DNA from: Litoditis marina
Taxonomy: Eukaryota > Nematoda > Chromadorea > Rhabditida > Rhabditidae
Assembly: GCA_964036275.1 (NCBI GenBank)
Contig: CAXIWQ010000162.1
Coordinates: 22,620-86,619, forward strand
DNA length: 64,000 nucleotides
Direction of reading: 5' to 3'
Shown here: piece by piece, positions 23,401-33,000 of the stretch
Numbering within the stretch: position 1 is the stretch's first letter
Layout of the letters: every line of letters starts with the position of its first letter
The notes under the pieces: generated by a model
Seen by the model: the letters and a program-made list of their open reading frames with translations, nothing else
What the model was told of the DNA's origin: nothing
Databases searched by the model: none
Position numbers and translations under genes: made by a program

Positions 23401-26128
23401 GTAAGAACGGAATCGGAATTTGATAGTTGGAACGCATAAAAAGACATATTACCATGATGAAAGACATATTATAATGATAAAAGACAGTTTTAGTTACTTT
23501 ACACACGTTGAACATGAAAATATAGATAACATATAACTTTTGCATCACATATTGGAGATTATATTATCGATGAGGAATTTCCAATAACACGTGATCGTCA
23601 TTTGGGAATAGAATAGCTTATTTACTCTCTTGAAGCAGTTTTATTTTAATTCCAAAAACGATATAATAGAATGAAGCGTTTATAATTGCCCACAACAAGT
23701 GACTTTAATTTTCTTCTCTGAAATGCTTCACTACAGTCGCTGTCTGATCGAATACACTTGCTCACTGATGTCTATTTTGATATAACACAGTCACTTCTTA
23801 GAGAGGGAGAGAAATTCGTTCGGAAAGAGTAAAAAACAGGAAAACTTGCTGACTTTGAATTGAAATCGTTATCGATGAGAAAGTAGATTAGAAGATCTCG
23901 AATTGTCTTACCAGAGTCATTGAAACATGACAGTCGCTAAGAATCATTATGTGTATGACAGTCACTATATACTGTTTCAAAGAGTCATTTTTGAGAATGA
24001 CAGTCACTAAATTTTGTGGAGAGCTCATAATGTCTCTCCGGAGTCATGTAAACATGACAGTCACTAAACTACTGCAGTAGCTGTCCTTCGTCTGGGTAAA
24101 TACTATCGATTAGTGTACAATGTACTACTAGTTACTTGAAACCACACGGCGTATTCAACCGTAAGTATGAAGGGAATTTGTTTGGATAGTCCGGTACTAT
24201 CCGTGTAGCATCCTATAGGCACCCTACAACCTAAGGTAAGATATTACATACTCAAGAGTGATATAATAACGAAATTTACGTCACATAACATAAAACATGT
24301 CTGGTTCGTAAGATGGTACAACTAGTGGGCTACATGCACAGGTTGTTGGGTTTTCAGTACAACAAATTAACTGTGAGGTTATGACATTATGTCACTTCCT
24401 CGTTGGTGATCCGTCAAGATTGGTTTCGACTCTCTAGGATCGGGTGTTCTTATTCGATAAATTGGACTATTCATGGGTTTGGCGGTCCACATGTTCGATA
24501 CCCAGGTTCGGCCAAAAATTAATCACTAAAATCAGAGTCATTGTACAAATGACAGTCACTATCGGTATGAAGTATAATAGACAAGGGAGTCATTGTATAA
24601 ATGACAGTCACTGAATGCTTAGTATAATAGATAAGGGAGTCATTGTATAAATGACAGTCACTGAATGCTTAGTATAATAGATAAGGGAGTCATTGTATAA
24701 ATGACAGTCACGGAAGGCTGAAGGTATGGTAAGGTACAATCATATGTGTTCAATGTAAAATGAATTGATCGTTGGTTAATTTGCTTCCTATACAATAATT
24801 CTATTTCGAAGTTCGTTTACAGGAAAAAAAGAGTATAAGAAATGGCCAATGGTCTAATCGATCAGTGTACCATACATGTGACTGGTCTGCTTATTTACTT
24901 AAACATATGAGATGTTAAAAAACTCGATTATCGATAGATCAACTTTATGATTGATGTGACTAGAATAACTTCGATAGCTGTTTAACTTGTATAACTCAAG
25001 CTACTCCTACACAAGGTGTTTGGTTCACTAGTAATCTGCCACCTTACAGCTCATCTCTGACCTGATGCGTTTCGCTTAAGTGTATGATAGGGTTACTTAT
25101 GGTTAAAGGGATGTTGTAACACTTAATTCTCATCGATTTCGATTCCGAGTAACACACCTGTACTCGCTCATTATTATAAGTTCAATGTTCATAGTCACAA
25201 CCTTCTATTTCATTATCAATGGTATATACTTAAAAGAAAACACATCTAACGTAGTAGTGGATGCACTCCATCACTGGTGCACCTGTGAGGAAGTCACAAT
25301 AACATATTGGAAACCTTGTTTGCCCGTACACACTATGAACGGTGTACGTAACAGATATAGAACAACCAATAAACCATGCGCCACTTTGTTGTACGTACAC
25401 ACTCTCAACGGTGTACATACAAAAGTAGATAATAGGAACAATCAACAAAGCCAACCACAAATTGACTAAACTATCTTACCATGTTGGTTTCCTCCTCCTT
25501 CTTCTCCTCGACGATAGTCTTCCGTCGTTTCTTGTCCTCCTTTCTATCCGACGAAGTTTGGTCTGCTGCTGCCCGTTTGCTCTTCGTGTCTCTTTCCTTC
25601 TTGTTGTTCTCCTTTGACGATCGCTGCATTTTTTATGAATATGGTTCGATATAGGTAATTATATTCTTAAAAAGTTCACTTTACATCGCTCAAAATGTAT
25701 CCCATTAATCTTAGCTTGGGCTATGCGTTCGCTATCGTTTTTTCTTCTTCCTCATCGATCCTTACTACAGTGGACCAGTATTTATCAAATGTTATGCTCG
25801 TGAAGTTAGGTCCAGTCTAGATCGATCATTATAATATCTCGATCAAATAAAATGTTTCGGTTAGTGTATGATACAGAAGACATCATTTGACACTACGGTA
25901 CCTCCCGTACATTTGATCGGAGTATTATAAACAAGAAACTTAATAGAAGATGAACTAATCAACTACCTTATTCGATGATTTGTTGTCACGGTCCATATAG
26001 TTCATGATTTTATCAACGGGAGACGAACTGGATGAAGAGTTTGTCTCGTTCTTCTTCACGTCAGCTGTAGTACCAGACTTCTTGGGTATGGTGAACCCTC
26101 CGAAGAGTTTCGCAACGTTATTGTCCAT
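8454..26128 (-). CDS. Spliced accessory gene of the BEL/Pao element with three CCHC zinc knuckles
   Basis: Five exons on the minus strand: 26128-25967, 25623-25480, 9858-9706, 9397-8885 and 8774-8454. Each has a length divisible by three, and all four introns are phase 0 with GT donors (GTAGTT, GTAAGA, GTAACT, GTAACG) and acceptors TGCAG, TTACAG, TTTTAG and TTTCAG. Joined, they give about 430 aa. Exons 1-2 are Ser/Lys/Glu-rich with a basic KKRRK stretch (about residues 85-89). Exons 3-4 are acidic, then probably helical. Exon 5 has three knuckles: CX2CX3HX4C at 345-357, CX2CX3HX4C at 376-388 and CX2CX5HX4C at 399-413. That triple array parallels the one in this element's own Gag, suggesting a duplicated nucleocapsid-type nucleic-acid-binding protein. 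Intron 2 spans all of gag-pol, as in spliced subgenomic retroviral messages. The weak point is the link between exons 2 and 3; exon 3 also has its own ATG at 9852. Confidence 0.62.
9979..14034 (-). pseudogene. pol: BEL/Pao pol: protease, reverse transcriptase, RNase H, integrase, with one in-frame stop
   Basis: One reading frame of about 1,350 codons broken only by a TAG at 11565-11563, between RNase H and integrase. Visible in order: aspartic protease (LDTGSQ near residue 24); Pao-type RT with DIEKAF (motif A), RVPFGVCASPF, and YVDN at the catalytic position where YVDD is more usual; RNase H with SDASE, RLELTAA, CDS and NPAD; integrase with an HX4H/CX2C zinc site, LDYAGP, TSDNQ and GGVYERL (D,D,E complete); and a C-terminal DUF5641-like domain. 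The stop splits it into 14034-11563 and 11562-9979. The frame is already open about 27 nt upstream of 14034, where it overlaps gag, so translation may enter by -1 frameshifting rather than at a start codon. Apart from the TAG, all catalytic residues except the second RT aspartate are present. Confidence 0.92.
14984..15221 (+). repeat. 5' LTR of the nested Gypsy-like element
   Basis: 238 bp with tg..ca ends, apparently identical to 17799-18036. Preceded by tatgg at 14979-14983. Confidence 0.96.
15225..15242 (+). promoter_or_regulatory. Probable primer-binding site of the nested element
   Basis: tggcgatcaggataggca begins three bases after the LTR with the expected tgg. I could not assign the matching tRNA with confidence. 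Confidence 0.6.
15584..17581 (+). CDS. gag-pro: Gag-protease polyprotein with degenerate integrase, no reverse transcriptase
   Basis: About 665 aa from the ATG at 15584; the frame is open further up, but this start fits the family. N-terminal 50 residues are Gln/Glu-rich coiled coil. Next comes a capsid domain of the kind common in nematode Gypsy elements (FVFDPE, RWYDRY, KVRLLVGKL, ILPK), then two CCHC knuckles (CWNCGKDGHLSRHC and CGKCKRSGHKQEFC), then an aspartic protease (DTGSDVTLL). The sequence then passes straight into part of an integrase core: VDIVGP keeps the first catalytic Asp, the second position reads TSLSTQF instead of SDNGTQF, and the third acidic residue is missing. So RT-RNase H has been deleted and the integrase is dead, yet the frame stays open for 666 codons. 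It could supply particles but not copy or insert itself. Confidence 0.92.
   Translation: MEGQQQQDTNMQNLLLELLKGQQEQFKQQEERMRIQQEQLDMQRDQLKLLQSGVANVQEDRSGTSVGSPITTAARLMSDLNARLTTFVFDPESDLTFSRWYDRYGEVFTVDGALLDDKSKVRLLVGKLSNEVFDRYKSHILPKTTAELEFAETLEILKELFDVKTSVFTERYNCLKLEKMESEDYMEYTGRVNEQCERAKLQELDKDGLKALFWISGLKSNRDNDLKTRLLMFLDRRYADKQAVTLRDLYKECDSWLNIKREAKMVQSDSHRVYAVESQLQGQDQVEHIGRLCWNCGKDGHLSRHCKAKKWTCGKCKRSGHKQEFCEQIAKYTANSSGRARVNNSVVVESSEKKLKVNAVRRYLPVDIEGVKIDFQLDTGSDVTLLNVHDWKKLGEPNLEKSRVRVADANGKTIRVIGKLSCDFKMKGEYGTGCAYVSHASSLVGLDWLTQNENIKYYLEMMTGQSVKDRSKECTNSSLKPQVSEKVQSVVTKVEAKKELNKHESSSISVSEMSSSQRKWNDRVYVDIVGPVKGLSYLVLEDSETKWTDVAEMKDCTSKTTASTLSEVFKLIGKTPKTILTSLSTQFVAEQFRRECVQNGIRQEQSLFNSESSRFAHVLWQKLKEEKRVPSDDELAEMRENYEDPHSSVEVDNGFVNTNMAMSRC
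17575..17745 (+). repeat. Five mini-hairpins gctgtctacagc before the polypurine tract
   Basis: The phrase gaagctgtctacagc (one copy diverged) occurs five times with spacing of about 32-40 bp. The core gctgtctacagc is a 5-bp inverted repeat. It lies between the end of the coding frame and the polypurine tract. Confidence 0.85.
17787..17798 (+). promoter_or_regulatory. Polypurine tract of the nested element
   Basis: aagaaagggagg, twelve purines ending exactly at the 3' LTR. Confidence 0.93.
17799..18036 (+). repeat. 3' LTR of the nested Gypsy-like element
   Basis: Partner of 14984-15221. Preceded by the polypurine tract and followed by tatgg at 18037-18041. Confidence 0.96.
18925..22617. other. 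3.7-kb stretch separating two parts of the BEL/Pao gag
   Basis: No open frame, terminal repeats or LTRs that I can recognise. It contains the hairpin at 21969-22165. It is either an unusually long intron of gag or an old insertion that has lost its ends. The tggcgcc near 19025 looks like a primer-binding site but has no LTR next to it. Confidence 0.5.
21969..22165. repeat. Palindromic MITE-like hairpin
   Basis: Near-perfect inverted repeat of about 62 bp (21969-22031 against 22105-22165) around a 70-bp loop. Both arms are made of repeated agtcatt/aatgact motifs. Non-coding. Probably a small non-autonomous DNA element inside the BEL/Pao interior; the target-site duplication is not clear. Confidence 0.75.
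22618..23128 (-). pseudogene. gag: BEL/Pao gag N-terminus, frameshifted
   Basis: On the minus strand from the ATG at 23128 the sequence reads MSSLGAFKASVTTARNRL, the usual look of a BEL/Pao Gag start, and Gag-like helical, charged sequence continues to about 22618. It does so only by changing frame about three times (near 23037, 22855 and 22770). Either several small indels have broken it or part of it is spliced. It ends at a GTATGC that could be a donor, but its phase does not fit the next Gag block at 18924. Confidence 0.6.
23911..24715. repeat. Repeated hairpin motif gtcat..atgacagtcact in the BEL/Pao leader
   Basis: At least seven copies of a short inverted repeat, gagtcat, 5-9 bases, atgacagtcact. 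Three are diverged and spaced 50-70 bp apart near 23914, 23983 and 24042; the others form a 50-bp tandem repeat at about 24535-24715 (3.5 units). Each can fold as a small stem with gtcat/atgac arms. The position between the 5' LTR and gag is where some LTR elements keep insulator or packaging signals, but no function can be read from the sequence. Confidence 0.8.
25311..25425. repeat. Two copies of a gtacacac..ggtgtac inverted repeat
   Basis: gtacacactatgaacggtgt and gtacacactctcaacggtgt lie about 70 bp apart. Each is a short stem (gtacac/gtgtac). They lie just downstream of leader exon 2 in element sense. Function unknown. Confidence 0.65.
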
Positions 26129-26142
26129 CTTTATTACCTGTA

Positions 26143-26848
26143 AACAGGGAATGTCGGTAAATCGATAACAGTTCGATCGTACGCGTAGATATATGACATA
26201 CGTATATAGAATAATTGAAGAATTCGCACAAGTTCAATGATAACTGGAGAGTATGACGTAATATAGGCAATGATTGGTCGTTGATCAGTTGACTGTTGGT
26301 CGTTCGGAATTATCGATTTGTATTCAACAGTCAGCTGACCTTATAATTTGTGGGAGTAAACAAGAAGGTATAATAGCAGTATGGGTGTCAACAAAAAATC
26401 GTAAACAAGCGGGTATAAGTTAGATAATATATAATATGGGAGTCACTCGACTACTACTTTCCTAAGTATCGAAAATGTTGGGAGTTATGGAAGTTCCATA
26501 TACCTAGTGAAGAACTTATGAACTGAAATCGGGATGAGATAATCGAAGTGGTTATTTGTTTCCAATCGGAGAGTTAGAGAGGGAGGGTTGGCCTCTTGTT
26601 ATTGTGGTCGCATGTGCGCGCCCTTTTCGTTGATCATTGATCCCTTCGAAAAAATGTAAACACCCGTCGACCAGCTGATCGGTCTATAACAAGATATCTC
26701 GAAAAAGAAAACTAAATGACACTATATGGTTATGAACAGAGTATGGGGAGATATAGGTATTCGGTTTGTTGCTTCAATATTCGACTAACATAGGATTGTA
26801 GCAGAAACATACCAGTCGTTAAATTCGTTAATTGAGTAATCGGACCGT
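26143..26848. other. BEL/Pao 5' leader between primer-binding site and first leader exon
   Basis: Non-coding. In element sense, a splice acceptor (TTTACAG) lies about 13 bases before the ATG at 26128, so a 5'-UTR intron probably runs through here from a donor that I could not place. Nothing else recognised. Confidence 0.5.
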
Positions 26849-26866
26849 TTCCCGGCCGATGCACCA
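26849..26866 (-). promoter_or_regulatory. Primer-binding site, tRNA-Gly(GCC)
   Basis: The plus strand reads ttcccggccgatgcacca, which is the 3' end of the conserved animal tRNA-Gly(GCC) including CCA. The element RNA (minus strand) is therefore complementary to 18 nt of that tRNA, three bases inside the 5' LTR. This fixes the element's orientation independently of its genes. Confidence 0.95.
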
Positions 26867-26869
26867 TTT

Positions 26870-27809
26870 TGTATCGCCTAACATCCCATAAAATAAGGAA
26901 AGGTGGTTCAGTGGTGGAAATGGTAGGCAATACAATACATGAGACTGTACGTTTCTTCATTGACAAGGGTCAGATCTGTATGTGTGACATCCAAAGTAGC
27001 CGACACAAGGGTGTCAACCATAGCCAAGGGAGATATTGTAAAGAGATGTCCAAACAGTAAAGGTCAGACCAAAAATCGTGACCAGTTTGTTGTATCACAG
27101 CTGTCAAGACCGCAGTTTCGGAGATAATACACGACTACTACACACGACTTACTATGGCGTGTGCAGTTATATGAACATGGGAATATAGAACACGAACACT
27201 GGTTTAACAACAACAATTTTATATCAACAAAGGTCATAACATGACAAATAGAGAAGATACCCAAGGGGGTCAACAAGATGTTCAGTGAAGAACAAGAACA
27301 CAACAACAAAAACATAGGAGAAACATGTGAATGCAAAGTTGTATTCTGTGTGCCGTCTACTGAATGAACGTACTGCCTGTAGTAGTCTCACGGGTAGAAT
27401 TTGTACTCTCATTTCGTTTCGCTAAGTATTTCGTTCATTCGGTCAGAAAATACATATTATTTGGTGATATGAACTTCCTTTTCTCGATATAAACTAACTT
27501 CTAGCTGGCTGTTAGGGTTCGTTAAACGAATGTTATTGATCGGTCACTCGGTAATGAAAACGTAACATCAAGGATAAGTATCTAAGTAAAAACGAACCGG
27601 GTTTTTAGGCCAGTGAAATCATAATACAAAAAACCACCCGTCCAGCTATTTTGGAAGTTACGAAAAGGAAGTTTTTCATCTCGCCACGAATGCACCGTAG
27701 TTCCAAATACATTACGCTACTCGTTATCGTAGTTTCGGTTATCATTGGAGCGCGATAATTGGTAATCCTTTAATTTTTAATTAGGTGAGCTTGTTTTGTC
27801 GCCGCGACA
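26870..27809 (-). repeat. 5' LTR of the BEL/Pao element
   Basis: Partner of the LTR at 7395-8334. Followed on the plus strand by cagac at 27810-27814, the second copy of the target-site duplication. Its U5 end carries ggtggttcagtggt at 26902-26915, which matches the D-arm region of tRNA-Gly (see findings). Confidence 0.96.
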
Positions 27810-27814
27810 CAGAC

Positions 27815-30018
27815 CATACATAACGCAACCACTATTGTATTTGTGTACACAGACGGGGTACTTAACATGAAGAAATGAGAACCACTCAACATCTAAACTA
27901 TAATGAAAACAATAAATTAACGCAATAGTAATAAGGTTTCAGATAGAAGAGCATAGGTAATAGAAAAATTCTCCCTCTACAGAAAAGTAAATAGTTAAAG
28001 GTCCCCTTAGGCCTGAGGTGATTACCCAATGAACTCACAACATTTAAAAAAGTTATAAGTCACGTGTGCGCTTCTGCCCCAGTTATAGGAAAAAAATGAA
28101 GATCTTCCGATCAAATAACTGGAGTATCGCATCTGTGGCCCAAATTGAAAGTAGCATTGATAATTGATGTTTGGAAAAAAATATTAGTCTGAGATCAAAG
28201 TGAACGCACCATACTTATGCTTTCCTCTAACATATTTGCCGCCAGCACCGAGCATCAGCCACCAGCCATACCGATATCACGAAGAATTGCGGATATCTGG
28301 AACAAAAATGCAGTTAACCTTAACCTTTTCAGTGGGAACAAAATATCTCGTTGGTCTATTGGGTAAGCAGCATGTAAAAGTATCTCAAAACTACAGAAAA
28401 ACATATCCACCAAACGTAGGCTAGTCTTTTAAAATTTAAATCATCCCTTTCTCTTAAGGCTTCGTTCATACTTTTGCAGTTGCAGCTAGATGCAGCGTGA
28501 ATCTTGTCGAAAAAACGCGTATGGCTTCGTTCATACTTTTTGCAGTTGCAGCTAGATGCAGCGTAAATGATTTAAGCTGACTGCAGCGTAAATTACAGTA
28601 TTGACATGATCCTACTGCACTTCATGTACAATATATTTACCTTTTATGGAGAAGTGATACGTGAAACTACTATGGAAACGTGAAACTACCCTAATTCCAA
28701 CAATAGTCGTACTTTGCTAAAAACTTAATGTCGCCTCACATGCTGAAGCTGAAGCCTTAACATTCAATAATTACAAACTGAGAAAACAATCGAATCAAAC
28801 TATCAAACTATTGAATACGAATCTTATATAAGGTACTCAGCAGTCGCATGTCCTAGGTACATGAACGGGACGTCCCATGTCCCGATACCGTCCCGGGGCG
28901 GTACCAAGAATTACGGTTGAATTGGAGCAGATTTGCATAAAGGATGACAAAAAATCGCCTCGATCCTGACTTTTATATGCAAATATGCTCCATTTCTACC
29001 GTAATTATTAATACCTTCCCGGGACAATACCGGGAAATGGGACGTCCCGTTCTTGTACCTGGGACATACAGTCGCCTGAGTACTATTGACTATTAGACAA
29101 AACAAGAGTTTATTTTAAGATGTTTATGGTTTTGTTTTGTATCAAAAAAACCTGATTTTTCTCCTGACAACAAAACCCTTTCTCGAACCACTAGCAAAAC
29201 AGGGGTCTGAGATATTTTGAAGACAGTAGTTTCTAAAAGATACAATAGCCAATAATGAGAAATACATGAACTTCTATAAAATATAGATTATATAGAAACA
29301 AGAACTAGCAAAACAAGAAATACCTTCAAAATCGCGAAAGAAAGTCCTACCTCCTATAGAATCTCTTGACCACCATCTGTGGAATCCATTGAGTGGTTGG
29401 CTGGTAGCTTCCCTTGCAGCCTGGTGACGACCTGACATGTAACATTTAAATCACACTATAGCAAAAAGAAAAAAATACATAAGAGAATGAAATACTAGTT
29501 ATTCTGTCGTTACGTATGTATGTGTCAACTAATGTGAAAATGTGAATACTTAACAGCGATAACCCCATATATTAGATGTACATAGCTATACAACATTAAA
29601 AGGTGAGACAACCACACGTTGTTGTTGGCCTGCCGTCAAGCGGTGCAAGCTCACACAAAAATTATGCTTTTCACAGAGATTGAACCTCATTTGACTGCCT
29701 AAATCTGAACAAACGAATAACTAAAGAAACTATGGCATTCCCTTCTTCTTCTCAAATTGAAAAATTAACCTAGAAATCAAATAATTATACGTATTCCTAT
29801 TAAATCCACTTCCCTTTTTGAGATTGATCACGGTACTGAAGTTTTGAAGAGCGAATCATACGAAAAATAGAGGCAGAAACTAATTAAAATATTAATATAA
29901 ACAAAATTACAGAGAAAAAATATGACGCCGCATTTCCAACGCGGTCGTCTAACAACGCGAATACCCCAGTAAACGCCGTGCACGTTTGACGTTTGGGCGC
30001 GTTTGGAACATTTCGCCC
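27815..30018. other. Non-coding stretch between the BEL/Pao element and minisatellite B
   Basis: AT-rich, without a convincing gene. It includes a 65-bp direct duplication (units starting about 28458 and 28523, phrase gcagttgcagctagatgcag) and the hairpin at 28833-29084. From about 29930 the base composition becomes GC-rich towards the minisatellite. Confidence 0.6.
28833..29084. repeat. Long inverted repeat, MITE-like
   Basis: Arms of about 95-110 bp: gtactcag..atgtcctaggtac on the left mirrors gtacctgggacat..ctgagtac on the right, both with the gacgtccc and cccggga motifs inside. TA on each side could be the target site. No coding capacity. Probably a non-autonomous DNA transposon. Confidence 0.75.
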
Positions 30019-30055
30019 ATGGCATGCCGAACTTTTCAGGCATGCCGTGGGCGGC
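30019..30055. repeat. GC-rich hairpin at the edge of minisatellite B
   Basis: cgcccatggcatgcc and ggcatgccgtgggcg face each other across a 7-base loop with one mismatch. Related catgcc/gggcat motifs occur at about 4581-4675, at the opposite edge of minisatellite A. This suggests that both arrays belong to one kind of repeat unit with similar ends. Confidence 0.75.
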
Positions 30056-30064
30056 GAGGACTCT

Positions 30065-33000
30065 GAGAAGAGGTTTGTATAATGATTATACAACACCTTC
30101 TGTACCTATTCGGAACGAGAAGAGGTTTGTATAATTATTATACAACACCTTCTGAAACAGTTCGGAACGAGAAGAGGTTTGTATAATGATTATACAACAC
30201 CTTCTGAAACAGTTCGGAACGAGAAGAGGTTTGTATAATTATTATACAACACCTTCTGAAACAGTTCGGAACGAGAAGAGGTTTGTATAATGATTATACA
30301 ACACCTTCTGTACCTATTCGGAACGAGAAGAGGTTTGTATAATTATTATACAACACCTTCTGAAACAGTTCGGAACGAGAAGAGGTTTGTATAATGATTA
30401 TACAACACCTTCTGAAACAGTTCGGAACGAGAAGAGGTTTGTATAATTATTATACAACACCTTCTGAAACAGTTCGGAACGAGAAGAGGTTTGTATAATG
30501 ATTATACAACACCTTCTGTACCTATTCGGAACGAGAAGAGGTTTGTATAATTATTATACAACACCTTCTGAAACAGTTGGGAGGGAAAAGAGGTTTGTAT
30601 AATGATTATACAACACCTTCTGTACCTATTCGAAACGAGAAGAGGTTTGTATAATGATTATACAACACCTTCTGAAACAGTTGGGAGGGAAAAGAGGTTT
30701 GTATAATGATTATACAACACCTTCTGAAACAGTTCGGAACGAGGAGGTTTGTATAATGATTATACAACACCTTCTGAAACAGTTGGGAGGGAAAAGAGGT
30801 TTGTATAATGATTATACAACACCTTCTGAAACAAACAGTTCGGAACGAGAAGAGGTTTGTAGAATGATTACACAACACCTTCTGTACCTATTCGGAACGA
30901 GAAGAGGTTTGTATAATGATTATACAACACCTTCTGTACCTATTCGGAACGAGAAGAGGTTTGTATAATGATTATACAACACCTTCTAAAACAGTTCGGA
31001 ACGAGAAGAGGTTTGTATAATGATTATACAACATCTTTTGAAACAGTTCGGAACGAGAAGAGGTTTGTATAATGATTATACAACACCTTCTGAAACAGTT
31101 CAGAACGAGAAGAGGTTTGTATAATGATTATATAACACCTTCTGAAACAGTTCGGAACGAGAAGAGGTTTGTATAATGATTATACAACACCTTCTGAAAC
31201 AGTTCAGAACGAGAAGAGGTTTGTATAATGATTATACAACACCTTCTGAAACAGTTCGGAACGAGAAGAGGTTTGTATAATGATTATACAACACCTTCTG
31301 CACCTATTCGGAACGAGAAGAGGTTTGTATAATGATTCAACAACACCTTCTGAAACAGTTCGGAACGAGAAGAGGTTTGTATAATGATTATACAACACCT
31401 TCTGCACCTATTCGGAACGAGAAGAGGTTTGTATAATGATTATACAACACCTTCTGAAACAGTTCGGAACGAGAAGAGGTTTGTATAATGATTACACAAC
31501 ACCTTCTGAAACAGTTCGGAACGAGAAGAGGTTTGTATAATGATTATACAACATCTTCTGTACCTATTCGGAACGAGAAGAGGTTTGTATAATGATTATA
31601 CAACACCTTCTAAAACAGTTCGGAACGAGAAGAGGTTTGTATAATGATTATACAACATCTTTTGAAACAGTTCGGAACGAGAAGAGGTTTGTATAATGAT
31701 TATACAACACCTTCTGAAACAGTTCAGAACGAGAAGAGGTTTGTATAATGATTATACAACACCTTCTGAAACAGTTCGGAACGAGAAGAGGTTTGTATAA
31801 TGATTATACAACACCTTCTGAAACAGTTCAGAACGAGAAGAGGTTTGTATAATGATTATACAACACTTTCTGAAACAGTTCGGAACGAGAAGAGGTTTGT
31901 ATAATGATTATACAACACCTTCTGCACCTATTCGGAACGAGAAGAGGTTTGTATAATGATTATACAACACCTTCTGCACCTATTCGGAACGAGAAGAGGT
32001 TTGTATAATGATTATACAACACCTTCTGAAACAGTTCGGAACGAGAAGAGGGTTGTATAATGATTATACAACACTTTCTGAAACAGTTCGGAACGAGAAG
32101 AGGTTTGTATAATGATTATACAACACCTTCTGCACCTATTCGGAACGAGAAGAGGTTTGTATAATGATTATACAACACCTTCTGCACCTATTCGGAACGA
32201 GAAGAGGTTTGTATAATGATTATACAACACCTTCTGAAACAGTTCGGAACGAGAAGAGGTTTGTATAATGATTACACAACACCTTCTGAAACAGTTCGGA
32301 ACGAGAAGAGGTTTGTATAATGATTATACAACATCTTCTGTACCTATTCGGAACGAGAAGAGGTTTGTATAATGATTATACAACACCTTCTGTACCTATT
32401 CGGAACGAGAAGAGGTTTGTATAATGATTATACAACACCTTCTAAAACAGTTCGGAACGAGAAGAGGTTTGTATAATGATCATACAACATCTTTTGAAAC
32501 AGTTCGGAACGAGAAGAGATTTGTATAATGATTATACAACACCTTCTGAAACAGTTCGGAACGAGAAGAGGTTTGTATAATGATCATACAACATCTTTTG
32601 AAACAGTTCGGAACGAGAAGAGGTTTGTATAATGATTATACAACACCTTCTGAAACAGTTCGGAACGAGAAGAGGTTTGTATAATGATTATACAACACCT
32701 TCTGCACCTATTCGGAACGAGAAGAGGTTTGTATAATGATTATACAACACCTTCTGAAACAGTTCGGAACGAGAAGAGGTTTGTATAACGATTACACAAC
32801 ACCTTCTGAAACAGTTCGGAACGAGAAGAGGTTTGTATAATGATTATACAACATTTTCTGTACCTATTCGAAACGAGAAGAGGTTTGTATAATGATTATA
32901 CAACACCTTCTGTACCTATTCGGAACGAGAAGAGGTTTGTATAATGATTATACAACACCTTCTAAAACAGTTCGGAACGAGAAGAGGTTTGTATAATGAT

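Larger units (their letters stand above)
23129..25479. other. BEL/Pao leader with hairpin repeats, non-coding
   Basis: Long leader between the spliced leader exons and gag. No reading frame. It holds two families of short inverted repeats, listed separately (23911-24070 with 24535-24715, and 25311-25425). The rest is AT-rich sequence without recognisable features. Confidence 0.65.
7395..27809 (-). mobile_element. Complete BEL/Pao LTR retrotransposon, 20.4 kb
   Basis: Two 940-bp direct repeats (7395-8334 and 26870-27809) begin with tg and end with ca and are flanked by the 5-bp duplication cagac (7390-7394 and 27810-27814). On the minus strand the order is 5' LTR, tRNA-Gly primer-binding site, two spliced leader exons, gag, protease-RT-RNase H-integrase, two-and-a-half kilobases with three more spliced exons, polypurine tract, 3' LTR. 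Domain order and the A17-type protease/RT place it in BEL/Pao. At 20.4 kb it is very long for the family: 3.05 kb is a nested element, and there is a long leader and an unexplained 3.7-kb stretch inside gag. I saw no differences between the LTRs, so the insertion looks young, although pol contains a stop codon and gag looks frameshifted. Confidence 0.95.

Noticed and set aside
26902..26930. tRNA-Gly gene inside the LTR
   Set aside because: Only the D-arm-like part is present; no anticodon arm, T-arm or acceptor stem follows.
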